Source: Daphnia pulex (taxonomy: Eukaryota > Arthropoda > Branchiopoda > Diplostraca > Daphniidae). Taken from it: a stretch of DNA of 64,000 nt. The stretch spans positions 5,890,001 to 5,954,000 of the forward strand of contig NC_060024.1 in the NCBI RefSeq assembly GCF_021134715.1, given 5' to 3'. Below are positions 25,222-37,330 of this stretch, piece after piece; position 1 is the first letter of the stretch; each line of letters starts with the position of its first letter. Under the pieces are notes generated by a model. That model saw only the letters and a list, made by a program, of their open reading frames with translations. It had not been told where the DNA came from and searched no databases. A program made the translations under genes and the position numbers.

Positions 25222-25302
25222 CATTTATATGATGAGAACATTCAATCTTAATGTTTGTGAAGACATCTTGGTTTATAGTCTTTCGCTCCTATCTGATGAG
25301 CC
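25222..25302 (+). ncRNA. C/D-box snoRNA candidate, host intron 1
   Basis: Box C ATGATGA at 25229-25235 and box D CTGA at 25293-25296 lie about 60 nt apart. The flanks CCACACA and TTGTGTG can pair as an outer stem. A GTGAAGA stretch near 25257 could be a degenerate C' box. Intronic position supports it; target unknown. Confidence 0.5.
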
Positions 25303-25699
25303 TATAGTTGTGTGTCAACTGATATTGGTTTGTTTTCCTGTTTTGATTAATTTGAACTTTCTTTTCAGGTCTTGATTGGTGCACAGCTTTGGATTATGTA
25401 TCCACCAATGTGAATAGAAAAAGAATCTTGTGGTACCAAACTGGAAGTAAGTTAGGTTAAACTGTGTTCTTGAGTATAATCCTGACGTAAAATATTTACT
25501 TGAAATATCATAGAGGAAATGTATATCAGCTCTATTTCATCAAGCCTGTCCATATTTCTGTGTTTGAAAAGGGAAATATGTTAACAAGCTTCTATTTATA
25601 GGTTTCCTGTGATGTATGTACCAGTGTACCTTGTTGCAGTCCTGCTTTCATCCAATTAGAACTCGGGTAATGTTTATATTGAAATCTGTGAAACAATTT

Positions 25700-25768
25700 T
25701 GATTTATGATGATTCAATAGCATAGGTCATCTGATGTTGAGGAAGAAAAATTTTGCAAATCTGAAATG
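25700..25768 (+). ncRNA. C/D-box snoRNA candidate, host intron 3
   Basis: Box C ATGATGA at 25706-25712, D' CTGA at 25731-25734 followed by a C'-like TGTTGAGGA, and box D CTGA at 25761-25764. ATTT and AAT at the ends allow a short terminal stem. Candidate guides precede each D box (GCATAGGTCAT and TTTTGCAAAT). This has the full C-D'-C'-D order. Confidence 0.6.
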
Positions 25769-25909
25769 AACACTTTTACCATATGAAAATATTTCTTTCT
25801 GTTTTTACTTACATTTTTTTTTTTTTCTTAGGAATTGGGCTTTCTCCTAACGGGTACCATCCATTCTATAATTGGTATTAAGTACTAATGTTTTCTCTAC
25901 TATTGTAAG

Positions 25910-26005
25910 ACTATGAGAATGATGAACACTTTATTTGCTACTCTTGACTGTTTGAATGACGACAAAATAGACCACCAATCGTTATCTGATGCTGACTTAT
26001 AGTTG
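25910..26005 (+). ncRNA. C/D-box snoRNA candidate, host intron 4
   Basis: Box C ATGATGA at 25919-25925, a C'-like TGACGA near 25957, and box D CTGA at 25986-25989. ACTAT upstream and ATAGT downstream can pair as an external stem. The sequence before box D includes ACCACCAATCGTTAT as a possible guide. No target was assigned. Confidence 0.55.
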
Positions 26006-26147
26006 TTAACTGCCTGAACCGTTTTTCACTTACTAATTTTTAAAATTCTTTGGCAGGTCGGAAATTGTAATGGCAAGCAACACCATTGGCTCGGGTATCC
26101 ATTTTGGAAAGTAAGTCGCTCGCTCCTGTTTCCGGTGGGTTTCCGTA

Positions 26148-26220
26148 TTAAAATGATGTTTATTCGTGCGTGTCATCTGATTTCTTGATGGAAGAGACAT
26201 TTTGTCATTTGCTGATTTTG
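26148..26220 (+). ncRNA. C/D-box snoRNA candidate, host intron 5
   Basis: Box C ATGATGT at 26153-26159, D' CTGA at 26177-26180, C'-like TGATGG from 26186 and D CTGA at 26212-26215. TTAAAA and TTTT flank boxes C and D and form a terminal stem. Guides would be CGTGCGTGTCAT (before D') and CATTTTGTCATTTG (before D). Confidence 0.6.
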
Positions 26221-27650
26221 TTTTTAATTGGGTTGTACATTTTTCATAAGTCAAAAGAATGATAATCGATTCTTTTCTTCGAATTTCAGTTGGTGTCCGT
26301 AAGGTGCGTCTCGTGTCAGATGTTTTCCAATTTAATAAAGGTATAACGAATTGCGCTTTACTTCCCATTAGCCCATTTTGGTACATGTTAGCTCGAATTC
26401 AGTAGGTTAGATGACTTTGTGTTTTAGTGTTGTGCTTAACCTCTGATGTTTTGTCATAGTTACTGAGACGTAATATCTCCATTTATGTGTCAAAATGTTT
26501 ATCACAATTAACAGGCTTATCTTAATTTCAGTTTCAGATGGATGAGATCACCCGACTACTTCGTCTGAAAGTATGTGACCGAAACTTATGTAAGATTCGA
26601 ATATGGTAATAAATTTATGTTGGATAATAAATTTGGTTTGGGTAGATATTGCATGTCTAATGGCCTATTATCCTCATTTATTATTTGACGTTGTTGAAAT
26701 ATCACTAAGTTTTAAACTGGCTTTTTTGTCATCAAGTTAACTTTGTCTTATTTCTCATGTGAAAATATCTGGAGACAGTGTCAGGCAGTCACACGCTGAT
26801 ATTCCGCACTGCTGATATTTTTGCGTTTCTTTGAAATTTTTCAGGATTTCCCCCGGTAATAAATAAATATGTCTAGGGAATCAACTACGGTATCGGTCTT
26901 CAAGATTTGGCAATTATTTTGAGCTCTAGTTCGTAATTAATAAGTTCGCACTTTACATCAAATTAAACTGTTTTTCGCATACTTCCGGTAGTACTTATTG
27001 AGCAAATTGTGGAAACATTGTAACCCGCATTGTAATTGACAGGGTACGAAAAATCGTCAAGGTGATGGCGCCACTAGTACGCTGCTGTGGCTCAATTATA
27101 AAACCTAGTCAACACATTTACATTTAGCGCAGAATTATTTGGAGCAGATATGACGCATCACTTGGCGTGATTGCGTTACTTATTTTGGTTGAATTGCGTC
27201 CGTTTTTGTCTCGGAGCTTGGGTTACTTGTCTGCTGGGTGATTTAACTAATTTAGGGATATTTCTGTTGTTGAAGTTTGTGTCCCAGCGACTACCATCGT
27301 CCATCCATTTTGGCTAGAAGTTCCCTCATGTTTTGTTTTACGATTATTCGTCCACCTTGAGGCGATCAATTGATTTATATTTTTTTAGCCTATCTAAAAA
27401 TGTAATTAAAGTACATGTTGTGGGTTTATTCGTTGATATATTGTGCACTTGCCGACAAGTGCTCCGCCATAGGCTATACACAAGATATTTTACATCTAAT
27501 TTAACATGATTAAATTTAACATTTTTATTTCTTAAAATGCTGTCTTACAGGGAATCGGTAGTGCTGACAAGGTCGTAACTATTGCGAACAATCGGTGACG
27601 CAGACTGTTTAATCTGAGCGACTGAACGATCAACTCGTCATTTCCCATTG

Positions 27651-28450
27651 AACTAGAAGAATCACGATTGTATCGAGTAACATAAGACTAAGAGATTATG
27701 TATCTTTCAATGGGGCTATTGCGGATGATGTTTTCTCTACTCTTGTTTCGCCACTCTGCAAAATCAAATTTGAAAGGAGCTTGGTTCGACACAGATCGGT
27801 GCTCATTAATTTATTCATTTGTGCATTAATTCGACGTTACACTGGAGAGCATTGAAATGTTAATTAACTTAAAAATTGCTGATACATTTTGTGGTAATGA
27901 ATTTTAGTAAATCCGTAAGCAGTCGCTTCGATTTTTCTTCGATTTGAAACTGTATGTAAAACAAATAATGCGGTAATCTAAATTTATTTCTGTATCGTGT
28001 TCTCTTGTTCTCATCAATTTCCGCAATTTCCCCTCGACTGATAACCGACGGCAAAATGCGAGACGCCGTCGTTTTCGATAACTTTTCAAAAACGTTGATG
28101 CCTGAAAATGTAACTCGCCTTACACTTGATGACATTTCAATCACGATTCAATGCGAAATTAAGTCATCGTCGTTGAAAAAAAATTTCCCAGGCTCATCTC
28201 GCATCTAGCATACCCTCCCCCCTCACTCACTCACCCTCTATCCACATTGTCTCGTCTTTTGACCTCTTTTCAAACAGAAAGTTATTAGAGAAGGAGAGAA
28301 GTTAACTGTGCAATTTCATCAAAGTTGAAATTCCGCATTTTACGTAATAAAAGGATTTCAGTGCAGTTTACGGTTCGTTATTGGGCAGTGAAGTCACGCA
28401 GAGCGAGTTTTGGCAGTTTTGATTTAGATAAAATTCAATTTCCGCCAAAG
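27651..28450. other. intergenic, no supported gene
   Basis: 3' flank of the putative host gene and 5' flank of the PWWP gene. A C-rich run near 28207-28235 is the only notable composition change. The short frames look like shadows. Confidence 0.4.
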
Positions 28451-30230
28451 ATGGCTAACAACAAAATCGGTAGCAACAGCAGCAGCAAGGGTGAAGGAAA
28501 ATCAGCTGGAAATGGAAGTGAAGTCGCAGAGCCAAAAAAGACGTTAGCCTCCCGTAAATTTATTCGACTGGGGACAATCGTCTGGGCTAACTGCTAAGTT
28601 AGATGGCTGGGCTGGCCTTGGTGGCCCGGTAAGTCACGCATTTTTATTAAAACTGTTTGTTTTTTTCGGAATTTTTAGTTAATATTTGAGAAATTGTTGC
28701 CATTGTTATTCCTGTTATTTTATTTATTCACATTTGTCGATATACGACAAAGGGATCGTTGTTACTCACAAAGTCACAATAACTGTAGGACTGTGGGCTG
28801 CCCACCTCCGAGAAAACCGACTAGTCACTGGATATTTTGGTTCGGCGGCCATCAGACTGTGTCCGAGCCCCGAGGTTCATTAATTACAAAACGTTTTCCG
28901 ATTACTTTAGTTCTAAATTTGTGTTAACATTCTTGGGAGTTAAAACAGATGCCGGCGGAAAATCTAAGCGGTTTTCTAGATGACCGGTTGGCCAACCTGT
29001 TAAATCAAGCTCGCAACAGTCTCTATGAAAGAGAAGTCTTGGAAGCCCTGCTGGTTAAATACGACTAAAAATTTTTATTGCCAGTTATCGACATCAAACA
29101 TATTTAATTTTCTGTGATTTACAGGCACTCGCTTTTATTAGAGATCCACAGACGAAATTAGTTAAAGGCACGGCTGACAAATGAAAGACGTTGGCTATAG
29201 AATTCTTGACGTCGTCAAAGCGCAACAACATTCGAGATGGTAATTATTTTTCTATTATTACGTCAACCTTAATTATCAACACATATTTCTGAAAAATAAT
29301 TCCAGTGGTCTTGGACGAATTCCCGGAATGGCTGCAACGTTCCATGGGTCGGATCAGAGACACCAACATCAAGTTGAAGAGGATTGCCAACGAGATTTTC
29401 GTTTCTTTATTAGATTTCTACAGATGAAACCGATCAGCACATTTGACATGAAGGATGCTCAAGGGTCGTCCAAACATCGTCTGGTGTTCGTATTTAAAAA
29501 ATCGTAAAAATAATTTTAAACGTAAAGGTAAAAGGAATTTTGCTTTTTTTAGGAACATTCCGGAACAGAATTTCAATTCGCAATTGGAGCAAGTCATCAA
29601 CAACGACCATTCGGTTCGTCCATTTCCAATCTTCCGCTCAGCCGAGTGCCGACAGCCTTTTTTCATTAAATACCCTTGGATTCTTGAAGATATCGTGGTA
29701 TAAACATATTTGAAGGCTCCTCTCTTGTAAAATAAAAGTTTTACTGTACATTGCAATGCGATACCACAGGCCATAAACCAACCCCTGCCAGCCAACTGGC
29801 AGGAGAAACACGACCGGATGCTGTTTCAGCGCGATACCCGAAGCAAGACGAAAACAATTAAAGCTCCAGCCTATTTGGAGCATTACTCGGTCGTCCAGCT
29901 GACCCAAAACACGGCCAAGAAGAAAAAGAAATTGAGCAGCGATCTCCGTCCGTGTTGGAAACTTCGGAAAGCCGTCGGCAGTGCTGACGAGGACAGCGAC
30001 GGAATAAGTGACGAAACGGACCATTACATCGCTGATCTTACGGATCACGCCACTTACGCCCGCCCCGAGCCGTTTCCGGAGTACGTGTCGCATTTCGAAA
30101 AAGCTGAAGTGCAAGAACGAATACATAATCGTAGTTTACCAGCAGTGTCGTTGTGGATTCACATTTTTCAACCGCTGTTGAAGTTGGCCCGTGTCGACTC
30201 CAAAATAAGCCCGCGTGATTTTTATTGACT
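28451..30230 (+). pseudogene. broken PWWP-domain chromatin-type gene
   Basis: The ATG at 28451 opens a Ser/Gly/Lys-rich N-terminus leading to a PWWP start, FIRLGTIVWA. Two small tandem duplications follow in the PWWP core exon: GCTAA is repeated (plus 7 nt near 28587) and GCTGG is repeated (plus 5 nt near 28605). The first creates an immediate TAA. The next exon (near 28800-28895) still shows SHWIFWFGGHQTVSE, the second half of the domain, then MPAENLSGFLD near 28952. Later exon-like pieces (LNQARNSLYEREVLEAL near 29005; VLDEFPEWLQRSMGRIRDTN near 29305; KHDRMLFQRDTRSKTK near 29808) have scattered stops. PWWP domains bind methylated histone tails; the exact parent family is not identified. A partial second copy lies at 31262-31760. 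Confidence 0.6.
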
Positions 30231-30383
30231 CTTCCGATCAGTATACGTTTCTCACCTTATTTTGTTTTGTAATCAATAATTTAAACTTAAATCGTGACTG
30301 TTCTCTGGAAAAAGAATAAAAGTTTTTGACTAAAATTTTGAAATGTATTTTACAATTGTGAGCGATTTATTTGGACGAATTTA

Positions 30384-30951
30384 GTTAATAATCTGAATCG
30401 ATTCCAGTATCGATGTCACCATAGCCCCCTCCGTTATCACCAAAGTCGCCGTAGTATCCTCCGCCGTAATATATTTTTCAACCATACGAACCGTATCCGC
30501 CATAATACGGATATCCGAAGATGCCTCTCCAAAGTAATAAGGATAATCACGTCTCACATACGGTCGGCGGTATAGGTAAGATGAAAGGTAAAGAAGAAAA
30601 AATCTTCGAGTTTGACTGGATAGCGCAGGGTTGAGTGGAACTGCTGGATCCGGCGGCGACTCCAGCAATTCAGATTTAGCTTCTTCTCCGTTTAATTTAG
30701 ACTTCTCCGGCGCATCTTTTCCCACATTTTCTGGACTAGAAAAAATTTCTGTGTGAGATTCGTCGGTTTTTCCAGGCTGATGAGCTATTTTCACGCCAAA
30801 GTTTGAATCTGTTTTTCTGCTTTGAGGTGAAACCAGTATGTCTCGATTGGTCGTCAAGTCTTCCAGATTCTGTTGGTCCTTTTTGACCAATCGGCCCAGA
30901 ACACGACAGCGCAAAAAAGTGCCACCAAATGACCAAATAGCAAATACACAC
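30384..30951 (-). pseudogene. frameshifted secreted Gly/Tyr-rich protein gene
   Basis: On the minus strand three frames each carry part of one plausible protein: a hydrophobic leader near 30945 (VYLLFGHLVALFCAVVFWAD), a hydrophilic Pro/Glu/Ser middle and RRPYVRRDYPYYFGE in another frame, and a tail of Tyr/Gly repeats such as GYPYYGGYGSYG and YYGGGYYGDFGDNGGGYG in a third frame, with one TGA. Arthropod cuticle and secreted proteins have such repeats. The model is speculative. Confidence 0.35.
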
Positions 30952-31261
30952 GAGTTATCTGCAATTAAATCAACAATTCAAGATTGCAAAGCAAGTATTG
31001 TAGCATAGCAAGTATTGTAAGCAAGTCCTCTTATGCGGTATAGTAGTATACTGTAGCACATCACTGATAAATTGTTCACATTTTTATTTTCGGCTCACAA
31101 TGACTGATGCTGCTGCTGGTGCGCTGCCTCCTCCCAGAAAGCCTAAATAGGCTATATATAAAGTTATACTGGTTCGGCGCGGCCATACAGCAGCCAGCCG
31201 TGTCCAAGATTCTCAAAATAAATTGTTGTTGTTTTTATTACTTTTATTAGAGGTTTGTTGT

Positions 31262-31760
31262 GAGTTAAAACCAGATGCTGACAGAAATCTATGAGCTATT
31301 TCATTGAATTTTTTTAAGAAAAAAAAAAGGCTTGAACAAAGTTTCCTGCATTGTTCCCACCGTTCTTTCATTTCTATCAGTCATCATCCGCTCAGTCGTG
31401 AGTACATCGTGAGCCATTTTTCATCAAATTATTATTATTATCTTTGGATTATTGAAGATATTGTGATACAAATATTTGAATGCTCCCCCTTTCTTTTTTT
31501 AAAATTTTTTACTGTCTTGCAATGTGATGTGCGCAGCAGGAAAAATTTTACATCTGTCAGCCAACTGGCAAAAAGAAACACGATCGAATGCTGTTCCAGC
31601 GCGATATAGGCCTATAACACCCCAAGCAAGCCGAAAACAGTTAAACCACTCCAGCTTATATTTGGGGCATTTTATAATACTCGGTTGTCCACCCCAAAAA
31701 CTTACAAAAAGAAAGATGAAATTGAACAGCGATCTCCAACAATCGTGAAAAATTGAACAA
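31262..31760 (+). pseudogene. partial second copy of the PWWP gene 3' half
   Basis: Matches 28940-29000 and 29590-29970 in order: GAGTTAAAACCAGATGC, TTGGATTATTGAAGATATTG, CAGCCAACTGGCA, GAATGCTGTTCCAGCGCGAT and TTGAACAGCGATCTCC. The intervening exons are gone and TAGGCCTATA interrupts the copy near 31605. It is a decayed local duplicate. Confidence 0.65.
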
Positions 31761-32261
31761 TCAACGTGAGAGACGATAAGCACCCTAAGCACCATCATCC
31801 AGCAGCAAATTTATTGTTTGTTATATTATGCCAAAATGGGTTTTGCCGTTAATGATATACAGATGGACGAAGCACCGTGTTAAATAATTAATATGCCTAT
31901 ATCTTTGCGATTCCTTATAAGCCATTTTCTGTCCCAAATAAAATAAATTTATTTAATTTGATGTCAATTGTGTTTTCACTGATTCGGAAGCAAACAAGTC
32001 ACACAATGAGCATCTGGAATAACAGGAAATTCAAAGCGGTCGCATTGCAAATATTACTATATATTTAGACCATCGCGCAATCTAAACGATTGATGAAATA
32101 ATGATTTGATTCAGTACAAGACCTGATATTAACTATAGCAAAAAAATCATTTAATGTCGTAAATACAATACGAAAATTTAAACGTTCACCTAGGGGGGAA
32201 ATATTCAAAATAATCAAATCTTTTTATAACAATAACAAGAGATTTGGCGCTCGAGATTTCG
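31761..32261. other. intergenic, no supported gene
   Basis: AT-rich sequence with no recognisable exon or repeat. Confidence 0.4.
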
Positions 32262-32330
32262 GCTAGTAATAAGAGAATCGAACTCATGACTTCGGCACGG
32301 CGCTCTACCACAATTAAGCTAACAAGCCAA
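32262..32330 (-). repeat. tRNA-derived SINE-like element
   Basis: On the minus strand, TTAGCTTAATTGTGGTAGAG (A-box region) is followed by GAGTTCGATTCTC (B-box) at tRNA spacing. Together they give most of a tRNA-like fold, but without a clean acceptor stem. It could be a tRNA pseudogene or the head of a SINE. Confidence 0.5.
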
Positions 32331-34879
32331 TTTCTGCGTTTTGTTTGAGATATAGATTTGTACAGCTATAATCAACGTTTCAATCAATGAAATGAATTAA
32401 GTTTTGCTCTAGAAAACGCTTTGCATTTTTCTTTCCTCTCGCTTATTTCAACACGAGCCCATGCAAAATTCTGGTTTCCTCAGTTCGTTTTCCCCTTGAT
32501 ACACTAAAGGTATATGCAGAAAGTTGCACATGGTTTTAGAGTGTATAAAGGTCCAAGGGGCTATATTCTGCAGCAGGGAGTCCTGCACTCATGGGAATTT
32601 AATTCATGTATAGAGTTTTGTAAAAGATATTTTTGCTGATGTCCCAAGGGGTAAAACATCAGGAGAGAAAACACTTGCGCACACTCTTTTAACTTCTCGT
32701 AAATATCGCCATCTGGATTGGTACACTGGCCTTTTTATTTCTATTATTGACGTGCTGGAAAAGTCTTTTACAGTCTCTTGTAATATCTCATGAGAGAAGA
32801 ACCACCTTTATAAAAAGAAGAAAAGCCCTCGCGACACATAAAAAACATGATAGCGATGAGCACCTGTGCACCAACAGTTTCATTTTTGCCCATTGTTTTC
32901 ATATTTTTAAAAAAGAGCCCTATTTCGATTCTGACACTTATTACACAACGAAGATATTCTGCTTTAAAAAATGATATAGTGATTGCAACATTTAGAAGTC
33001 AGATCAGCAGTTATTACCACGACTATATAATGGCTCTCTAAGAAATACTGTCTAGGAGACGTTGCTATAGGGGGGGGGGCTGTCAACCGGCCTAATCAAA
33101 GTACTACGGCGGGGAGGTGGAGTTCGACGGTTTGATCGTAACAAATCGAAAAAATTAAAAAAAGGCAGCCACCGATAAGATATCTACTATAGCCTACATT
33201 TACCCACCCACCCCTCAACAATGTCCCAAAATTATTACATAGGAAATGTTAATTCAACTAAATAGTTGAAAATATATTTATTTCGTTTATTATAATTGTA
33301 ATATTGGCAGCAGATACGAATTGCATGTAGGCCTATATTTGTCATTTGTGAATATGTGATAACACTATAACAGCATATGCCCGAACATATAAGGCCTATT
33401 AGTAGGCCTATAGGTAACCTCCCAGATCTTTATTACAATTTGAGCGTGAATAAAATATTATTGGCAATAGTTCCGAATAGTTCTTTACTATTTCTTTTTC
33501 GTGTCCTATTTTTCTGTCAAACAATTGAGGCCTAATTGAATGTTTGTTAAAAAACTCAAATACCTTATATTTGTTTTGTACCAAGTTTGATATTTGCTTA
33601 AATATGTACGAAGTGTCTTGATATAAGTATATAAACTTTAAGACTAGGCTTATCAAAGATCATATATTATATACGCGTGACTCGCACCTCAACAAGAATT
33701 AACATAGTGATTTTAATCATACATTTCAATTCAAAATATATGGCTACTACCATATAACGTGCATTAACTTTGTCAAATATCTGACTTCATTAGTAAACAA
33801 AAACGCAAAAATATAAAAACTAAGTTTTTATTCTTTTTCCCAATTAGCAGCGCAGACTATATGTAGTCCTACCACTACGTCACAAACAGCTTGAAGCATT
33901 TCATTATATTTTCTTTATGTGCGCCATGCTTCCAGCATCTGTTTTTTTTTTCTTTTATTCGGGTACACCAGTATATTGACCATATATAAAGACCTACACT
34001 TTTCAGGACAACAGTTAGTCAGGCATGCATAGAATCATTCCATTCCCCGCCCACAAAGCATCCACGAAAAATCTCCTACCAATAGGAACTCGACAATTTT
34101 ACATTTTCTTCGTTTCTGCTGAATTGACACGCCCCTTTCTTGCAGTTCCTAAAAGTTCTACGATTTTTCAGTTGTGTTTCACATTTCTCGTTGAGCTTTC
34201 GTCCACAACATACATACACATTTCACTGTTTAATTTCTTCGATACTTAAAATGTTTAGACTGTGTCCATTTAAAATTGAGTGACTTCTTTTTTAGTGTTT
34301 AGTAAACTTTTTTGAAGCCAGAATTACTTGCTTTTTTCCTACAAATTTTGCAATAAAAATTTTAGGATCAAGCAAACTTGAAACTCGTTTCAAAAAGTTT
34401 AACAAACGTAAATCAAGTTTATTGAATTTTCTTAACTTTGAAGTTAAAAGAATATTTTTAGAAATTAAAAGTATTTCATTTCATCATAACGGAAATATTT
34501 TAGAAGTGCTTCTCCCGGGCCGAAATCTTAGTCCATGGGCTTACAAAAATATTTGGGTATTTTGTTCAATTTTTACTTGATGTGCATCGATGTTATTCGA
34601 AGTTGCACGTTCATCAAATGTAAGGCGCGCATTTTGACGCATGCATGTAAGGTGTAGCTTACAGGGAAGAACAAAGGCCAGGAAAAGAGGCAAGCAACTG
34701 TATTGACGTCAGGCGTTGACCAGCGGGAGTACAAAAGAGAGAGACAAGATGTGTATAAAAGCGGCTTATATACTGGGATTTAATTAATGGGTACATGAGA
34801 AGGGTGATATGCATGTTGCTGGCGCGCCGAGTCATATCGGACTTACGCTAAGTCAGGAAGGACTGGGGCGGCAAGTCAT
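32331..34879. other. intergenic, no supported gene
   Basis: No exon with domain support. A G-run is present near 33070, with clustered TAGGCCTA-type motifs at 33329-33415. A TATA-like TGTATAAAAG is near 34751. The open frames of 60-80 codons look random. Confidence 0.4.
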
Positions 34880-36239
34880 GCGGCGCGGCTGTCATATCTG
34901 ACAGCAGCCATGAATGGAGTGTTCCCATCCTGATCTACAATCCCCATATCAATTCTTAAAATATTTCGACATCATTGTCTCGCTAATCGTCGGACTATTG
35001 TTAATGGACAGTAGATGCATAGCGGTTCGTCCAACGGAATTTAATATATATTGAAATTCGTATACGCGTGTGCGAGCGAGTCAATTGCCCTATCCGAAGA
35101 GTTCAGAACCACATAGTGCATCGCTGTGTTACCGTGTGCATCCTGAGCGTCGACGTCAGCTCACAGGGCGGTTAACGATGCGATGGCGCGGATTGCGCTG
35201 TTCTGCGCCGCTACAATCAGCGGCGTTTCCATTCGATTGTTTCGGCAATTTACCCCAGGTCCCGGCGAAACCTTTGCTAATTCCCTATAGCAATTGTTCT
35301 TAGCGAAACGGTGGAGCACGCTGTCACCATTCTGTCACTGCTTGCTGCCTGCTGTCACCATTTAACGGCTCACAGTTGATACGAACGTCGTTGATTTTTT
35401 GGGAGTCACTCATGGCAGAATTTTTGGTTACGCCAATGGTGATCGCGGCAGCCAGCGGGCTGCGGCCAAAGAGGGAAACACATATGGGAACATAGGCTTT
35501 TCGTGGATAGCAGTACACACAAAAAACCTTGATGGAAACAACGATAAAAAATATTTTTGGCCGAAACGATCTGAAATGGGGGAAGATAAGGAACTCATTC
35601 TTGAAGTTCTGCTGCTGGTGGCAGCTGTCTGATATTGCCCCAGTCGAAGTTCGGGTCTGCGACGTGCGGCGCGGCTTGGTCTTCTTCTGGTCTCGTTGGC
35701 GGGCAATCCCAGTTTTCGGGTGGAGGGTAAGGCGTCCGGTGGTTCAGCGGGTCTATGTCGAATATCTCCTCCAATATCTCCTTGGCGAAGTTCCAGTCTT
35801 GGAGTTTTTTGACAGGTTCAGCGTCCTCATGTTCTTTACCTCTTCCGTCTGCCGTGCTAGGGCATCCTTGTGTCTCTCTCCTGGCTGGATGATGACAGTC
35901 GTTCTTTTAGGGTGTGCGGAGTAGAAATCTCTGATGTAGGGTTTTTGGCAGTATACAACGATATATAACGTTGGCTGCTCCTGGGTTCTTGAGGTAAAAG
36001 CTTCTGACGCTGGTGTCCAAACATTCCTCGTAAGACAGCTCCATCGGCATGTAGACGTAGTAGTCGTCTTGCTGTTGGACTCTCGGTGTTCTGTTCCAGA
36101 GGCCTTGGACCTCGTCTAAAAGCTTGAGGTTGATTGATTTGTCGGGGTATATTAACTCCCCGACGAAATCAAAATTTCCCATCGGACGGTGCTCCGTCAT
36201 CTGGGCAGCCAGTTCTTGATTCCACGAGAGGTGTGGCAT
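34880..36239 (-). pseudogene. ankyrin-repeat gene remnant, unit A
   Basis: On the minus strand 36239-35907 is an open N-terminal block starting MPHLSWNQELAAQM. It is followed by a block with DPLNHRTPYPPP near 35740 and DQAAPHVADPNFDWG near 35680. Below 35480 come ankyrin pieces such as GRSPLAAAITIG, TPLIVAAQNSAIRAIASL and DAQDAHGNTAMHYVVLNSSD, with several stops and frame changes. The layout (acidic N-terminal region, then ankyrins) matches unit C. Confidence 0.6.
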
Positions 36240-36469
36240 GGTGACTGAGTAAGGGTGGTCGAGTGACTGAGTAATAGTGGTAGAGTGACTGAGTGGAGAG
36301 TGACTGAGTACGAGTGTTGGTCGCTGGGGTTAGTATTTATACAGTTTTTTTTTGTTTTTTTTTCCATTCCGATTAACAATTTCCATATCGATGATTAAAA
36401 TGTTACGGCAAATATGTTTAGCTATTATCTATGTATTATATTATCTATGCTATTATCTATTATCTATTA

Positions 36470-37330
36470 TCTATGTTGGCTATTATTAATAGACAGCAGG
36501 TGCATCGCAGTCCGTCCAACGGAGTTTGGTATATATTGGCTTTAAAGAAAAATGCATTTTTTTTTGTTTTTTTATCTCATTATTTTTATTTTATTGCTAC
36601 TGGATGACTACCTCGGCCAGTTGGGGATTTTTAAAGAAGGGATAAGGAGAGGTTGAAGGAGAAGGCGTGGCATCTGAACGCGCAGAGGAGGAGAGGGAAG
36701 GAATAGCACGAGAGAGCAAATGGGGAAGAGGGAATGCAAACACATATGGTAAAAAAAAAACATGGGCAAAATATTTGGATTGCAATACACAAAAAACTTT
36801 ATGGAAACAACAAAAGGGATTTGGCCGATCTGAAGTGGGGGGGGGGAGATAAGGAACTCAGATGCTTCCCCAGTCAAAGTTTGGGTCCGCGACGTGTGGC
36901 GCGGCTTGGTCCTCTTGCTCCATCTCCTCCATCCTTGCTCGTTTTTCGACTGGTTCTTCTTCTTCCCGGGAGGTCGAAGGCGCGCCCACCACTCCTCTGA
37001 TGGTGGCGGGGATGGTGTCCGCCGATTGAGGGGGTCGACGTCTAGTAGTGCAGCCATTAGTTCCCGCGCTGTTGTCCAGTCGTCATAATCAATTACCCGG
37101 ACGAGCTCGTTTACGATGGAGGCAAATGTCGTCCGTAATGGTCTGGTGGAGGGGGACTTCCGGGGGCCATTGGGATGATTCTGGGTGGCTGAAAGTAATT
37201 TTCTTGCTCTTCCATGGAAACGGGCGACGGACTTCTTGGTGTATCCGGAATATTAAGTTGGTGGTGACGAACATTCCTTTGCTCTTCCATCTTCCTCCAT
37301 CCGTCGAAAACTCCACTCAGTGAGGCGCTG
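36470..37330 (-). pseudogene. ankyrin-family gene remnant, unit B (N-terminal part)
   Basis: Repeats unit A: DVDPLNRRTPSPPP near 37000 and DQAAPHVADPNFDWG near 36880. A shared flank, CGTCCAACGGA then TATATATTG, lies at 36510-36539 here and 35028-35054 in unit A. Only the N-terminal module is recognisable. A TATCTAT microsatellite lies just below (36420-36475). Confidence 0.5.

Larger units (their letters stand above)
24850..27650 (+). ncRNA. putative non-coding snoRNA host gene (multi-exon)
   Basis: A chain of short exon-like segments with good GT/AG borders and no shared reading frame: an exon ending 24919 (GTAAGT donor), 25379-25446 (GTAAGT), 25602-25676 (GTAATG), about 25832-25874, 26057-26110 (GTAAGT), 26538-26570 (GTATGT) and a last exon from 27551. 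Polypyrimidine acceptors such as CTTTTCAG and TTTTTTCTTAG precede them. No plus-strand frame of any length crosses these segments. Four of the introns each hold one C/D-box-like element, the arrangement of snoRNA host genes (established for UHG/GAS5-type genes). A pyrimidine-rich CTTCTCTGC near 24851 could be a 5'-TOP start. Exon limits and both ends are estimates. Confidence 0.6.

Noticed and set aside
25447-25601. H/ACA snoRNA in host intron 2
   Set aside because: CATATTTC/GAAATATG forms a stem and ACA follows, but no convincing two-hairpin structure or H box; evidence too weak.
26033-26386. 117-codon minus frame
   Set aside because: Crosses exons and introns of the opposite-strand host transcript and has no recognisable domain.
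26405-26475. Fifth C/D snoRNA in host intron 5
   Set aside because: CTGA boxes exist but the C box reads AGATGA, not TGATGA.
28451-30230. DNMT3 DNA methyltransferase
   Set aside because: A PWWP domain is present but no ADD zinc finger or methyltransferase motifs were found.
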